From an uncultured Prevotellaceae bacterium (lineage in GTDB: Bacteria; Bacteroidota; Bacteroidia; Bacteroidales; Bacteroidaceae), in NCBI GenBank assembly GCA_902771785.1, contig CACXYH010000013.1, positions 1 to 40,756 on the forward strand: a stretch of 40,756 nucleotides of DNA, in the 5' to 3' direction. The notes beneath the pieces were generated by a model. The model was given only the letters and a program-made list of their open reading frames with translations, did not search any database and was not told where the DNA came from. The translations under genes and the position numbers were made by a program. Numbering within the stretch: position 1 is the first letter of the stretch; every line of letters starts with the position of its first letter. Below, in pieces: positions 10,239 through 18,837 of the stretch.

Positions 10239-11731
10239 ACCGCATACAGCTATTCCGGCTTTTACGCCATAACAACAATCTGTCCTATCGGCGCAGTCCT
10301 GCCTTCGAGCAGGGCATGGTGGCCAAGGTGCTCATGGGCATTGGCGCAGGCATCTTTGTTATCTATTTGTTGGCCTTTGGAACCATGTTTGGCTTCATTG
10401 CTGCCCACGAAATGGATGAGCCTACGTTTATTGCAGGCTTGATGCCCTACGTGCTCATGATTGATTTCTTTCTTCGTTTCATGGTGCAGCAGACCCCTGA
10501 CGTGCTGGCAAAGCCATACATGCTGCTGCCGTTGCCGCGCAATTCGGTGATAGAAACCTTTTTGGTGTCGTCGCTGCTCAGCTCTTACAACTGGCTTTGG
10601 CTGTGCTTCTTCATTCCTTATGCCATTGTGGTGTGGGCCGGCGGGGGCAGCTTCCTGATGGCATTGTCGATTGTCGTCGTCTGCCAGCTGTTGCTCATGG
10701 CCAATAGTCAGTTCTATCTGCTGGTGCGCACGCTGTTGGGCCGCAGCATGCTGTGGTGGTTCCTGCCGCTCGTGGTCTATGGTTCCGTCTTCATTCCGTT
10801 GCTCATTGACTGGAACGGTGACCTCTTCGAACGGTTTACGGAGAAGTTGATTGCTATTATGCGCACAGGCTGGTGGATGCTTCCTGCTACCTTGCTGCTG
10901 CTGGTTGCCATGTTCTTCGTCAATCGCAAGATGCAGTTTGCCTATGTCTATGAGGAAGTGTCGGGCCAGGAGAAGAAGCCGAAGGCCATCAATCACGTCT
11001 ATCAGTTCTCCTTCCTCGACCGTTTCGGACAGACAGGCGAGTACCTGAAGCTGGAAATCAAGTCGCTGATGCGCAACAAGGCCATGCGCATGCGTTTCTG
11101 GACCAGTGTGTGCATCATCGTTGTCTTTACGCTGCTCATTGCCTATACCCCTATTTACGATGGCATGATGAACGCCAACTTCTGGTGCTTCTATTGTTTT
11201 GCTATATATGGCATTACGAGCTTGGTCAAGGTGATGGGGCCGGAAGGCAACTATATCGACTTGCTGATGGTGCATCGTGAGAACATCCTTTCGCTGCTCC
11301 ATGCCAAGTATTATTTCCATTGCGCCATCCTGCTGCTGCCATGCCTGCTCATGCTGCCGGCCATCATCGAGGGTAAGTTCTCCATACTGATGGTGCTGGC
11401 CTATATGTTCCTGTCGAGCGGGTTGCTCTATTTTATCATGTTCCAGCTTGCTATCAGCAATAAGCAGACGATGCCTCTCGACCAGAAACTGACTGGAAAG
11501 GGCAACATTGAAAGCGGCTGGCAGCTGATATTGGAGCTGGTGGCCATGTTCCTGCCCATTGTGTTGGTGACGATTCTGATTTTTGCCTTCAACGAACGAA
11601 CGGCTTATATCGTGTTGGCAAGCCTCGGACTGCTGCTCACTTTGGCTCATCCCTGGTGGCTTCGCAACATCTATCAGCGCATGATGAAGCGCCGTTATGA
11701 GAACTTAGAGGGCTTCAGAGCCACCCGATAG
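10235..11731 (+). CDS. DUF5687-type polytopic membrane protein
   Basis: A 498-residue inner-membrane protein with about ten to twelve hydrophobic segments, resembling an ABC-2-type exporter permease. The opening MNRIQLFRLLRHNNNLSYRR and overall plan match the Bacteroidota family DUF5687. Members are often followed by an ABC ATPase gene. Here the next gene is a tRNA, so any ATPase partner is elsewhere. The 4-nt overlap with lolA suggests coupled translation and a possible link to envelope traffic, which is only inference. Confidence 0.8.
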   Translation: MNRIQLFRLLRHNNNLSYRRSPAFEQGMVAKVLMGIGAGIFVIYLLAFGTMFGFIAAHEMDEPTFIAGLMPYVLMIDFFLRFMVQQTPDVLAKPYMLLPLPRNSVIETFLVSSLLSSYNWLWLCFFIPYAIVVWAGGGSFLMALSIVVVCQLLLMANSQFYLLVRTLLGRSMLWWFLPLVVYGSVFIPLLIDWNGDLFERFTEKLIAIMRTGWWMLPATLLLLVAMFFVNRKMQFAYVYEEVSGQEKKPKAINHVYQFSFLDRFGQTGEYLKLEIKSLMRNKAMRMRFWTSVCIIVVFTLLIAYTPIYDGMMNANFWCFYCFAIYGITSLVKVMGPEGNYIDLLMVHRENILSLLHAKYYFHCAILLLPCLLMLPAIIEGKFSILMVLAYMFLSSGLLYFIMFQLAISNKQTMPLDQKLTGKGNIESGWQLILELVAMFLPIVLVTILIFAFNERTAYIVLASLGLLLTLAHPWWLRNIYQRMMKRRYENLEGFRATR

Positions 11732-11793
11732 AGCGCTTTAATCCTTTGTTTGGGGGCTAAATACCACTTTTTTCAAAGAAATCTGCCGAAAAG

Positions 11794-11825
11794 TTTGGCC
11801 GTTTCAAATAAAGTGAGTACCTTTG
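11794..11825 (+). promoter_or_regulatory. tRNA cluster promoter
   Basis: TTTG at 11794-11797 and TACCTTTG at 11818-11825 with a 20-bp spacer, 22 bp upstream of the first tRNA. Confidence 0.75.
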
Positions 11826-11847
11826 CACCCGCAAAACGACAAAGCAT

Positions 11848-11920
11848 GCACCCGTAGCTCAGTTGGTAGAGCACCTGACTCTTAATCAGGGTGTCCAGGG
11901 TTCGAGCCCCTGCGGGTGTA
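11848..11920 (+). tRNA. tRNA-Lys (anticodon CTT), copy 1
   Basis: 73 nt with a complete cloverleaf: acceptor GCACCCG/CGGGTGT, D arm AGCTCAGTTGGTAGAGCA, anticodon loop CTCTTAA giving CTT, and T arm with loop TTCGAGC. No CCA is encoded. It is first of four tandem tRNA genes. Confidence 0.97.
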
Positions 11921-11962
11921 CTTTCGGAGGAAAAGCATGCTAAGTCATAGGTACACGATGAT

Positions 11963-12035
11963 GCACCCGTAGCTCAGTTGGTAGAGCACCTGACTCTTAA
12001 TCAGGGTGTCCAGGGTTCGAACCCCTGCGGGTGTA
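11963..12035 (+). tRNA. tRNA-Lys (anticodon CTT), copy 2
   Basis: Identical to copy 1 except one T-loop base (TTCGAAC instead of TTCGAGC). The 42-bp spacer between copies begins with CTTTC, and the same bases follow copy 2, which supports a local tandem duplication. Confidence 0.97.
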
Positions 12036-12049
12036 CTTTCAAAGGGAAG

Positions 12050-12122
<73 letters not shown>

Positions 12123-12134
12123 CAGCAGGAGATT

Positions 12135-12159
12135 GGGGAAGGAGATTCCCCTCTTTTTG
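12135..12159 (+). terminator. Terminator-like hairpin between tRNA-Thr and tRNA-Gly
   Basis: GGGGAA, a 5-nt loop, TTCCCC, then TCTTTTTG. It has the form of an intrinsic terminator, yet tRNA-Gly follows only 13 bp later with no visible promoter of its own. It may be partial or act in RNA processing. Confidence 0.6.
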
Positions 12160-12172
12160 TATTAGTGGTAAT

Positions 12173-12245
12173 GCGGAATTAGCTCAGTTGGTAGAGCATT
12201 GGCTTCCCAAGCCGAGGGTCGCGGGTTCGAGTCCCGTATTCCGCT
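12173..12245 (+). tRNA. tRNA-Gly (anticodon CCC)
   Basis: 73 nt. Acceptor GCGGAAT/ATTCCGC, anticodon stem TTGGC/GCCGA around loop TTCCCAA (anticodon CCC). The terminator at 12253 closes the cluster. Confidence 0.97.
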
Positions 12246-12252
12246 CAAAGAT

Positions 12253-12293
12253 AGCGCAACAGGCACATGCAGATGTCTGTTGCGCTTCTTTTA
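12253..12293 (+). terminator. tRNA cluster terminator
   Basis: A perfect 10-bp stem, AGCGCAACAG (12253-12262) with CTGTTGCGCT (12277-12286). The 14-nt loop contains a nested ACAT/ATGT pair. A T-rich run follows. Confidence 0.9.
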
Positions 12294-12371
12294 TGGGGCT
12301 TCAGTCGTTAAAAAACGCTAAGAATTGGCAGAAAAAGAGGCTGAGGCAACGCTTAGCTCACAAAAAAGTAG

Positions 12372-12379
12372 TACCTTTG
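12372..12379 (+). promoter_or_regulatory. rplU-rpmA promoter -7 box
   Basis: TACCTTTG, about 88 bp before the rplU start, leaving a leader of roughly 80 nt. Confidence 0.65.
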
Positions 12380-12414
12380 CAGCCCGAATAGAGTCCGTGT
12401 GGGCAGAAACAAGT

Positions 12415-12440
12415 GTGTGCGAACGCACACCGCCTGGCGG
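12415..12440 (+). promoter_or_regulatory. rplU leader with two hairpins
   Basis: GTGTGC-GAAC-GCACAC (12415-12430) is followed at once by the compact CCGCCTGGCGG (12430-12440) and a C-rich tail, all in the 5' leader of the L21-L27 operon. The position fits ribosomal-protein autoregulation, but no known leader family is recognised. Confidence 0.4.
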
Positions 12441-12467
12441 AAAAACCCCTAAATACAAACAAATTAA

Positions 12468-12785
12468 ATGTACGCAATTGTAGAAATTCAGGGTCAGCAG
12501 TTCAAGGTAGAGGAGGGCAAGAAGCTCTTCGTTCACCACATCAAGGACGTGGAAGCCGGCAAGACTGTTGAATTTGACAAAGTGCTGCTCGTAGATGCCG
12601 ACGGCGCTGTCAAGGTAGGCGCACCCACCGTAGAAGGTGCAAAGGTTGTAGTAGAAGTTGTGAACCCGCTCGTTAAGGGCGACAAGGTGATTGTCTTCAA
12701 GATGAAGCGCCGCAAGGACTATCGCAAGAAGAACGGACACCGCGAACAGTTCACGGAAGTAGTAATCAAGCAAGTAGTCGCTTAA
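12468..12785 (+). CDS. rplU: 50S ribosomal protein L21
   Basis: 105 residues, full length. It opens with the diagnostic [19 protein letters not shown] and contains the [16 protein letters not shown] strand region and the basic [14 protein letters not shown] loop that contacts 23S rRNA. Its frame is followed 21 bp later by rpmA, the universal L21-L27 pairing. Confidence 0.99.
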   Translation: MYAIVEIQGQQFKVEEGKKLFVHHIKDVEAGKTVEFDKVLLVDADGAVKVGAPTVEGAKVVVEVVNPLVKGDKVIVFKMKRRKDYRKKNGHREQFTEVVIKQVVA

Positions 12786-12806
12786 AAACGTAGGAGGAAC
12801 AACATT

Positions 12807-13070
12807 ATGGCACATAAAAAAGGTGTAGGTAGTTCTAAGAACGGTCGCGAGAGCGCAGCTCAGCGACTTGGCGTGAAAATCTGGGGTGGCCAGAAGGTGC
12901 AGGCCGGCAACATCATCGTTCGCCAGCGCGGCACGAAGCACAATCCCGGTAACGGCGTTGCTATTGGTAAGGATGACACTCTGTATGCTCTCATCGACGG
13001 CACAGTGAACTTCCACAAGGGCAAGCGCGACAGGAGCGTCGTTTCTGTAATACCTGAAGCAGAAGCCTAA
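12807..13070 (+). CDS. rpmA: 50S ribosomal protein L27
   Basis: 87 residues. It begins [20 protein letters not shown], so the short N-terminal arm that reaches the peptidyl-transferase centre starts directly, with no cleavable extension of the Firmicutes type. The [13 protein letters not shown] end is typical. A strong Shine-Dalgarno (TAGGAGGA) lies 10 bp upstream, unusual in this window. A long hairpin follows. Confidence 0.99.
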   Translation: MAHKKGVGSSKNGRESAAQRLGVKIWGGQKVQAGNIIVRQRGTKHNPGNGVAIGKDDTLYALIDGTVNFHKGKRDRSVVSVIPEAEA

Positions 13071-13118
13071 GAAAAGAAGGTAACAACAAACAAATAATTT
13101 ATTCCAAACAAACAACAG

Positions 13119-13151
13119 AAGTCCCATTTCTCCCATGGAGATTTGGGACTT
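13119..13151 (+). terminator. rpmA terminator hairpin
   Basis: AAGTCCCA pairs with TGGGACTT, and the inner TCTCC pairs with GGAGA around CAT; only a 2x2 TT internal loop interrupts the 13 bp. The T-tract after it is short (TT). Confidence 0.75.
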
Positions 13152-13175
13152 TTGCCTTCAAAGCAATAAGCGACG

Positions 13176-14024
13176 ATGAAGCGTGGACTGGTACTTGAAG
13201 GGGGAGCCATGCGAGGGCTCTTTACTGCGGGCATCACCGATGTGATGATGGAACACGAGGTGTGGCCCGATGGTATCGTGGGCGTTTCGGCGGGTGCTGC
13301 CTTCGGGTGCAACTACAAGTCGCGCCAGCCGGGAAGGGCTATTCGCTACAACATGCGCTTTGCCCGCGACCCAAGATATAGCGGACTGCGTTCGCTGCTC
13401 ACCTCGGGCGACTACTTCAATGCTGAGTTTGCCTACCATGTGGTGCCCAGGGAGTACGACCGCTTCGACGATGCTGCCTTCGAGCAGAACCCGATGGAGT
13501 TTGTGGCCGTATGCACCAATGTTGAAACGGGCGAAGCGGTCTACAAGCGGCTCGTCAAGTCTGACTCGCTGACCTACGACTGGATTCGTGCCTCGGCCTC
13601 GATGCCCCTGGCCTCGCGGGTGGTCGAGCTGGAAGGCTACAAGCTGCTTGACGGAGGTGTGGCCGACAGCATTCCACTGGAGTACTTCGAGCGTCAGGGC
13701 TACGAGCGCAACGTCGTCATCCTGACCCAACCGCTGGGTTACCAGAAGGAACCCAACCGCTTGATGCCGCTTATGCGGGTGGTGCTGCGCAAGTATCCGC
13801 TGATGTTGAAGGCTATGGACAACCGCCATCTGATGTACAACCGTCAGCTGGCTTATGTGGCTGAGGCCGAACGACAAGGCCGCTGCCTCGTCATACGCCC
13901 CGATGGTCCCATCCCCATCGGCCACATCTCGCACGATGCCGACGAGATGAAGCGTGTCTACGAATTAGGACGTAGTATGGGCGAACGTAACATTGAAAAA
14001 ATAAAGCAATACTTATGCGAATAG
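13176..14024 (+). CDS. Patatin-like phospholipase
   Basis: A 282-residue serine hydrolase of the bacterial patatin family (acylhydrolase, probably on membrane lipids). The oxyanion motif [13 protein letters not shown] starts at about residue 6, the nucleophile elbow is GVSAG (Ser38), and the dyad partner lies in DGG (Asp159). There is no signal peptide, so it is probably cytosolic or membrane-associated. Its end overlaps trmD by 10 bp. The true substrate is unknown. Confidence 0.92.
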   Translation: MKRGLVLEGGAMRGLFTAGITDVMMEHEVWPDGIVGVSAGAAFGCNYKSRQPGRAIRYNMRFARDPRYSGLRSLLTSGDYFNAEFAYHVVPREYDRFDDAAFEQNPMEFVAVCTNVETGEAVYKRLVKSDSLTYDWIRASASMPLASRVVELEGYKLLDGGVADSIPLEYFERQGYERNVVILTQPLGYQKEPNRLMPLMRVVLRKYPLMLKAMDNRHLMYNRQLAYVAEAERQGRCLVIRPDGPIPIGHISHDADEMKRVYELGRSMGERNIEKIKQYLCE

Positions 14025-14692
14025 ATATTATCACCGTACTGCCTGAGATGCTCGAGGGCTTCGTCCACGAGTCGATTCTGGCCCGTGCCGAGAAGAAGGG
14101 ACTGGCCGAAATACGCCTGCACAACCTGCGCGACTACACGCTCGACAAGTGGCGCCGCGTGGACGACTATCCTTACGGCGGCTCTGCCGGAATGGTCATG
14201 CAGTGCGAGCCTATCGACCGTTGCATCAGCGCCCTGAAGGCAGAGCGCGACTACGACGAGGTGATTTTCACCTCGCCCGACGGCGAGCGCTTCGACCAGC
14301 ACATGGCCAATGAACTCTCTCTGAAGGGCAACCTCATCATTCTTGCGGGCCATTACAAAGGTATTGACCAGCGCGTGCGCGACCATCTTATTACGCGCGA
14401 AATCTCCATCGGCGACTTCGTGTTGACGGGTGGCGAACTGGTGGCGGCCATGATTGCCGACGCCGTTGTTCGCGTGGTGCCGGGGGTGATTGGCGACGAG
14501 CAGAGCGCGCTGAGTGATTGTTTCCAGGACGACCTGCTGGCAGCGCCCATTTATACTCGCCCTGCCGACTATAAAGGATGGAAGGTGCCTGACATCTTGC
14601 TCAGCGGCAACGAGGCCAAGATACGCAACTGGGAGTTGGAACAGGCGATGGAGCGTACGCGCCGCCTGCGTCCCGACTTGCTCAAGGAGTAA
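14015..14692 (+). CDS. trmD: tRNA (guanine-N1)-methyltransferase TrmD
   Basis: Methylates G37 next to the anticodon, preventing +1 frameshifts. It is 225 residues with the SPOUT trefoil-knot signatures [21 protein letters not shown] and [14 protein letters not shown], and the C-terminal [15 protein letters not shown] segment. The start lies inside the patatin gene (10-bp overlap), so expression is coupled to it, unlike the usual rpsP-rimM-trmD-rplS context. The repeat array begins 47 bp after its stop. Confidence 0.98.
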   Translation: MRIDIITVLPEMLEGFVHESILARAEKKGLAEIRLHNLRDYTLDKWRRVDDYPYGGSAGMVMQCEPIDRCISALKAERDYDEVIFTSPDGERFDQHMANELSLKGNLIILAGHYKGIDQRVRDHLITREISIGDFVLTGGELVAAMIADAVVRVVPGVIGDEQSALSDCFQDDLLAAPIYTRPADYKGWKVPDILLSGNEAKIRNWELEQAMERTRRLRPDLLKE

Positions 14693-14739
14693 TCCCTGTC
14701 TTCGCCCCCTCGAAAGGGCTCAATGGACATCGACAACAT

Positions 14740-14931
14740 AAAAGTGCCGCTTTTCACTGCAAAAGGCGGCACTTTTCTATGCTCAAAGCGGCACTTTCCG
14801 GTGCTCAAAGCGGCACTTTCCGATGCTTCAAACGGCACTTGAGGGATGTTCAAGTGGCACTTGAGGGTGCTTCAAACGGCACTTGAGGGTGCTTCAAACG
14901 GCACTTGAAGATGCTCAAAGCGCCACTTTCT
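14740..14931. repeat. Array B: nine dyad units at exact 22-bp pitch
   Basis: Nine 5-nt centres start at 14745, 14767, 14789, 14811, 14833, 14855, 14877, 14899 and 14921, each exactly 22 bp after the last. The first is TGCCG; the rest are CGGCA, TGGCA or CGCCA. Most are flanked by inverted half-sites: AAAAG/CTTTT, CAAAG/CTTTC, or TCAA(A/G)/CTTGA. The change from A-T to C-G at one stem position occurs on both sides. The array fills the gap between the convergent genes trmD and the M56 peptidase and has no coding potential. Confidence 0.92.
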
Positions 14932-14954
14932 GTATGGTGATTCGTACACATAAG

Positions 14955-14985
14955 CCTGAAGGGAGCATTCGCTGCTGCCTTCAGG
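14955..14985. other. Hairpin between convergent genes
   Basis: CCTGAAGG (14955-14962) pairs perfectly with CCTTCAGG (14978-14985) around 15 nt. With no T-tract it is a weak terminator candidate for trmD or the M56 gene. Confidence 0.4.
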
Positions 14986-15039
14986 AGTGTTCGAACGTAT
15001 AGTTTACTAACTTTTACTAAATGTTTGCAAACCTTTTCT

Positions 15040-16851
15040 CTACTTCCCGTAGACTGCTTTGACGATGTGCCACTGCCTGCGAACGTCGGCACAGTCCATG
15101 TGGTTGGGAGCCATTGCGTCGAAGAGTCTGCTGTAGGCAGTGCCTTTCGCCTTCTGGGCCTGTGCCCATTGGCGCAGCTCGCTGTCGGTGTAGTGCTTCT
15201 TGGGCAGCCCGCGTACCACCTCGTAGTTCGTAATGCCCAGCTCGCGCATCAGGGCCTCGGCACGGCTGATGTCCTTCTGCTGGGTCTCGGTGCTGGCGTA
15301 GATGTAGCACTTGAAGCCAGGCTTCGTCTTGCTTTTCTCGAACTCGTTGCGCACGCTGTAGCCGTAGGACGTAGGCTCCCAGTCGGTGATGGAGCAGTGC
15401 ATCCAGTCGCCAGGCTCAGCCTTGCCGTTCTTGATGTAGAGCTCTCCCTTGCCGGGCAGCAGCAGCGTCTGCACGCGGGGCACGTTTCCTTCTATGCCTG
15501 CAGGAATGGTGACGGGCGTGGTGATGAGGTTCACCGTGGTTTGCTTTCCTTGGACAGTGATGTTTTTACTCTGCCCGCGAACGTCGACGGTGGCACGTTC
15601 GCCCAGTTTGATTTCAATCTTCTTGAGCTCGCTGCTCTTCAGTTTCGGCAGGCTGTTCTGGTCGAAGGGCACGCCGTTGAGCATCATGATAGCCTTGTTG
15701 TTCACTTTCGCATTCTGGGTGTTGTCGAAGGCATAGGTGAAGCACTGCTCCTCGATGTGCGAGGCTCCGTTGTTTTCTACCCACACACCCTGTGGCAGGT
15801 GAACGCGGTAGTAGTCGCGATAGCCTTTGCCCCACTTGTCGTGGGCTTTGTATTCCACTAACACCATGCCGTCGGCCTTGTCGTCGTCTTGGGCTACAGT
15901 CTGTGTCAGGTTTTCTGAAGTTGCTTCAGGGGTGGCAAACGCCGCGAGAGCCAGCGTGGCTACGGGGATGACGAATGCAGCACGCAGCATGCGCCATCGG
16001 TTGGATTTCTGTTGTTGCATCATATTGATTCTTTGTTTGAGTGAACCGCGATTAAGGGTGTTGGCAAACGGCTGCAGACGGTTTCCCACGGCCTTAATCA
16101 CAAGTAGTTGTTGATATTGTTTTGCATCGATGCCTTGGTTGATGACGGCCTCGTCGGCCTCATATTCGTGAATGGACTTCAGTTCGCGGCCCAGCATCCA
16201 TGCGAAGGGGTTGAACCATTGTATCACCTGCACCACTTCGAGCAGCACAAGGTCCCACGAATGACCTAAACGGGCGTGAGCCTGCTCGTGGGTGAGAATG
16301 GGCTGACGGTGGTGCTCGTAGTCGTTCACGCTGATGACGATGTTGTGCATGAAGCTGAAGGGTGGAAAATCTCCTCCTTTCACGATGATGGTGTTTCCCT
16401 GTCCGTCGTCCAGGCGCATGCCTCCCCGCAAACTGCGAGCCAGCATGACGCTTCGCCACACGAAGCGAAGCAAGGCGACGACCACACCTATTATATATAT
16501 AGCATTCCAAAAGTCTTTCTGCCGGAGGAAGTTTGACATCTCTGGCGTTGGCGTTGGCGGCAGGGCCTCGGCGCTCGGCGCGCCAGAGATGTTCAAATCC
16601 TCCTGAGTCACGGTGTTGTCAGTAGTAGTTATTGAGTAGTAGGCTGTATGGTCTTCCCAGTATTGCTCCAGCACGATGGGCGAGGGCTTCTCTGTCGTGA
16701 GGTGCACGGCAGGCAGCAGCAGCGACAGTAGCACGACGGCCAGCAGCAGGAGGCGGTTGAACCTGTGGAACGTCTCACGGCTCAACAGCGTAGCAAAACC
16801 GCCATAGAGCAGCGTGAGCAGCAGGGCTGATTTCAGGGCGTAGTACATCAT
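15040..16851 (-). CDS. M56-family (BlaR1/MecR1-like) membrane metallopeptidase
   Basis: 603 residues. The N-terminal part has membrane segments (about 5-55 and 110-135) and a cytoplasmic zinc protease domain with HEQAH at 188-192 (HExxH) and the EYEAD region supplying a third ligand. Another membrane segment lies near residue 295. The remaining 300 residues are predicted extracytoplasmic and do not resemble the penicillin-sensing domain of BlaR1, so the ligand is unknown. In BlaR1 systems signal sensing leads to inactivation of the BlaI repressor. That repressor is encoded immediately upstream with a 4-nt overlap. Confidence 0.85.
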   Translation of the reverse strand: MMYYALKSALLLTLLYGGFATLLSRETFHRFNRLLLLAVVLLSLLLPAVHLTTEKPSPIVLEQYWEDHTAYYSITTTDNTVTQEDLNISGAPSAEALPPTPTPEMSNFLRQKDFWNAIYIIGVVVALLRFVWRSVMLARSLRGGMRLDDGQGNTIIVKGGDFPPFSFMHNIVISVNDYEHHRQPILTHEQAHARLGHSWDLVLLEVVQVIQWFNPFAWMLGRELKSIHEYEADEAVINQGIDAKQYQQLLVIKAVGNRLQPFANTLNRGSLKQRINMMQQQKSNRWRMLRAAFVIPVATLALAAFATPEATSENLTQTVAQDDDKADGMVLVEYKAHDKWGKGYRDYYRVHLPQGVWVENNGASHIEEQCFTYAFDNTQNAKVNNKAIMMLNGVPFDQNSLPKLKSSELKKIEIKLGERATVDVRGQSKNITVQGKQTTVNLITTPVTIPAGIEGNVPRVQTLLLPGKGELYIKNGKAEPGDWMHCSITDWEPTSYGYSVRNEFEKSKTKPGFKCYIYASTETQQKDISRAEALMRELGITNYEVVRGLPKKHYTDSELRQWAQAQKAKGTAYSRLFDAMAPNHMDCADVRRQWHIVKAVYGK

Positions 16852-17249
16852 TGCGCTTGGTCGTTGTTATTGATCATTTGGAGTATTTCGGCCAGTTCGG
16901 CTTCGTCGATGTCTTCGTGCTGTACGAAGAAGGAGAGCATCTTCTTGACGGAACTGCCGAAGATGTTTTCTTTTACGTCGTCTAACACTTGCGTGACGTA
17001 TCGCTCACGCGTCAGCAGCGGTGAGTAGACGAAGGTACGTCCGTTGCCTCCCAGGCGCCGATGCTCTACGAAGCCCTTGGCTTCGAGTATCTTGAGGAAA
17101 GTGCCTACCGTAGTGTAGGCCGGTTGCGGTTCAGGATACTGTTCCACCAGTTGCTTCACGGTGAGGCCTTGTGAGTGGTCCCACAGCAGGTTCATCAGTT
17201 CCGATTCGCCTCGCGTCAGCGGCTTCATCTCTTTCGTTTCCTTCTTCAT
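16848..17249 (-). CDS. BlaI/MecI/CopY-family repressor
   Basis: 133 residues with a winged helix (LTRGESELMNLLWDHSQGLT; YTTVGTFLKILEAKGFVEHR) and a C-terminal dimerisation helix, the normal repressor length. It is first gene of a two-gene operon with the M56 peptidase (ATGA overlap), the standard signal-transduction pair. There is no beta-lactamase in the window, so the regulon is probably the operon itself and unlinked genes. A 13-bp palindrome over the promoter is a candidate operator. Confidence 0.93.
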   Translation of the reverse strand: MKKETKEMKPLTRGESELMNLLWDHSQGLTVKQLVEQYPEPQPAYTTVGTFLKILEAKGFVEHRRLGGNGRTFVYSPLLTRERYVTQVLDDVKENIFGSSVKKMLSFFVQHEDIDEAELAEILQMINNNDQAQ

Positions 17250-17260
17250 GTTGCTCGTTG

Positions 17261-17276
17261 TTTTGCTGCAAAATTA
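17261..17276 (-). promoter_or_regulatory. blaI promoter with palindromic candidate operator
   Basis: Minus-strand TAATTTTG (17269-17276) lies 19 bp before the start codon. It overlaps the perfect palindrome TTTTGCTGCAAAA (17261-17273). Autorepression there is an inference; it lacks the classical TACA..TGTA core. Confidence 0.45.
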
Positions 17277-17384
17277 GGCAAAAGAGTGCATGAATGCAAG
17301 AAAACGTCTTTGCGAAGTCGGTCATTCCCGTCCTTTTTTAACGTTTATGTTTAGTTTCTCGGCTTCTGCTTTTTAGTTGTTAAC

Positions 17385-17421
17385 ACAAAAAAGCGGCCTC
17401 CCTGCGTTAGGAAGACCGCTT
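17385..17421 (-). terminator. pgk terminator
   Basis: On the minus strand AAGCGG pairs with CCGCTT through a GC-rich imperfect hairpin and is followed by TTTTTTG. Confidence 0.75.
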
Positions 17422-17447
17422 GCTTTATGCGATATGCTGATGTGTGA

Positions 17448-18719
17448 TTACTCGCCCTTGATGGCAGCCACACCGGGGAGCACCTTGCCCTCGATGGCCT
17501 CGAGCAGAGCACCACCGCCAGTCGAGATGTAGCTCACCTTGTCGGCCAGGCCGAACTTGTTGACGCAAGCCACAGAGTCGCCACCGCCAATCAGCGAGAA
17601 GGCACCCTCAGCCGTAGCCTTGGCAATAGCCTCACCGATAGCACGGCTACCAGCAGTGAAGTCATCGCACTCGAACACACCGGCAGGACCGTTCCACAGA
17701 ATAGTCTTGGCACCCTTGATGGCCTCGGCAAATGCCTTCTGGCTCTCAGGACCGGCATCAACGCCCTCGAAGCCGGCGGGAACCTTCGTTGCGGGGCAGG
17801 TGATGATTTCAGAACCGGGCTTCACGGTCATCGTACCGAAGTCGAGGCCGTTCGTTGCAGTGCAGTCGCTGCCCAGAACCAGCTCAACGCCGTTCTTCTT
17901 GGCCAGCTCCTCAACGCCCAGAGCCACGTCGAGCTTGTCGAGCTCAACGATTGACTCACCGATCTCGCCGCCATGAGCCTTGGCGAAGGTGTAGGTCATA
18001 CCGCCACAGAGAATGAGCTTGTCGACCTTGCCCAGCAGGTTCTCGATGATACCAATCTTCGACGAAACCTTAGAGCCACCCATGATAGCCACGAAGGGGC
18101 GCTTGATGTTAGAGAGCACGTTGTCGACAGCCTGCACTTCCTTCTCCATGAGCAGGCCCAGCATCTTGTTGTCGGCATCGAAGTAGTCGGCGATAACGGC
18201 CGTAGAGGCGTGCTTGCGGTGAGCGGTGCCGAAGGCATCCATCACGTAGCAGTCGGCATACGAAGCCAGCGTCTTGGCAAACTCCTTCTGCGATGCCTTC
18301 ATGGCCTTCTTGGCCTCGTCGTATTCGGGAGTACCCTTCTCAACGCCCACGGGCTTGCCCTCTTCCTCAGGATAGTAGCGCAGGTTCTCGAGCAGCAGGG
18401 CCTCGCCCATCTTCAGGGCCTTGGCAGCGTCGGCAGCCTTGGCGCAGTCGGGAGCGAAAGCTACGGGAACGCCGAGGGCCTTCTCTACAGCCTCGCGAAT
18501 CTGTCCGAGCGACAGCTTGGGGTTCACCTTGCCCTTGGGCTTGCCCATGTGGCTCATGATGATGGTAGCACCGCCATCGGCCAGGATCTTCTTCAGGGTG
18601 GGCAGAGCGCCGCGGATGCGGGTGTCGTCAGTAATTTTACCATTCTCGTCGAGGGGCACGTTGAAGTCAACGCGCACGATTGCCTTCTTACCGGCAAAGT
18701 TGAATTCGTTGATAGTCAT
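17448..18719 (-). CDS. pgk: Phosphoglycerate kinase
   Basis: Glycolytic enzyme transferring phosphate from 1,3-bisphosphoglycerate to ADP. It is 423 residues with the substrate signature [20 protein letters not shown] near the N-terminus, then MSHMGKPKG, the hinge region [20 protein letters not shown] and the C-terminal [11 protein letters not shown]-binding loop. It is monocistronic, with its own TACCTTTG promoter and a terminator. The codon use is markedly biased, consistent with high expression. Confidence 0.99.
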   Translation of the reverse strand: MTINEFNFAGKKAIVRVDFNVPLDENGKITDDTRIRGALPTLKKILADGGATIIMSHMGKPKGKVNPKLSLGQIREAVEKALGVPVAFAPDCAKAADAAKALKMGEALLLENLRYYPEEEGKPVGVEKGTPEYDEAKKAMKASQKEFAKTLASYADCYVMDAFGTAHRKHASTAVIADYFDADNKMLGLLMEKEVQAVDNVLSNIKRPFVAIMGGSKVSSKIGIIENLLGKVDKLILCGGMTYTFAKAHGGEIGESIVELDKLDVALGVEELAKKNGVELVLGSDCTATNGLDFGTMTVKPGSEIITCPATKVPAGFEGVDAGPESQKAFAEAIKGAKTILWNGPAGVFECDDFTAGSRAIGEAIAKATAEGAFSLIGGGDSVACVNKFGLADKVSYISTGGGALLEAIEGKVLPGVAAIKGE

Positions 18720-18762
18720 GATGTAATGTATAATTAAAAATGTTTACTGTTGTTCTGAGTTG

Positions 18763-18770
18763 CAAAGGTA
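18763..18770 (-). promoter_or_regulatory. pgk promoter -7 box
   Basis: Minus-strand TACCTTTG, 43 bp before the pgk start. Confidence 0.65.
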
Positions 18771-18837
18771 CTAAAAAGAGTGGAAACCAAGCAGATAGCG
18801 GGCACGTTTTTATAGTTTTTTTGCGTCCGGTCGGCTA

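Noticed and set aside
10262-11650. Long antisense open frame (462 codons) opposite the DUF5687 gene
   Set aside because: A shadow of the real gene: histidine- and glutamine-rich nonsense composition, no promoter, and the sense frame has coherent membrane helices.
14740-14931. Possible CRISPR array
   Set aside because: The units are contiguous 22-bp repeats without unique 30-bp spacers, and there are no cas genes in the window.
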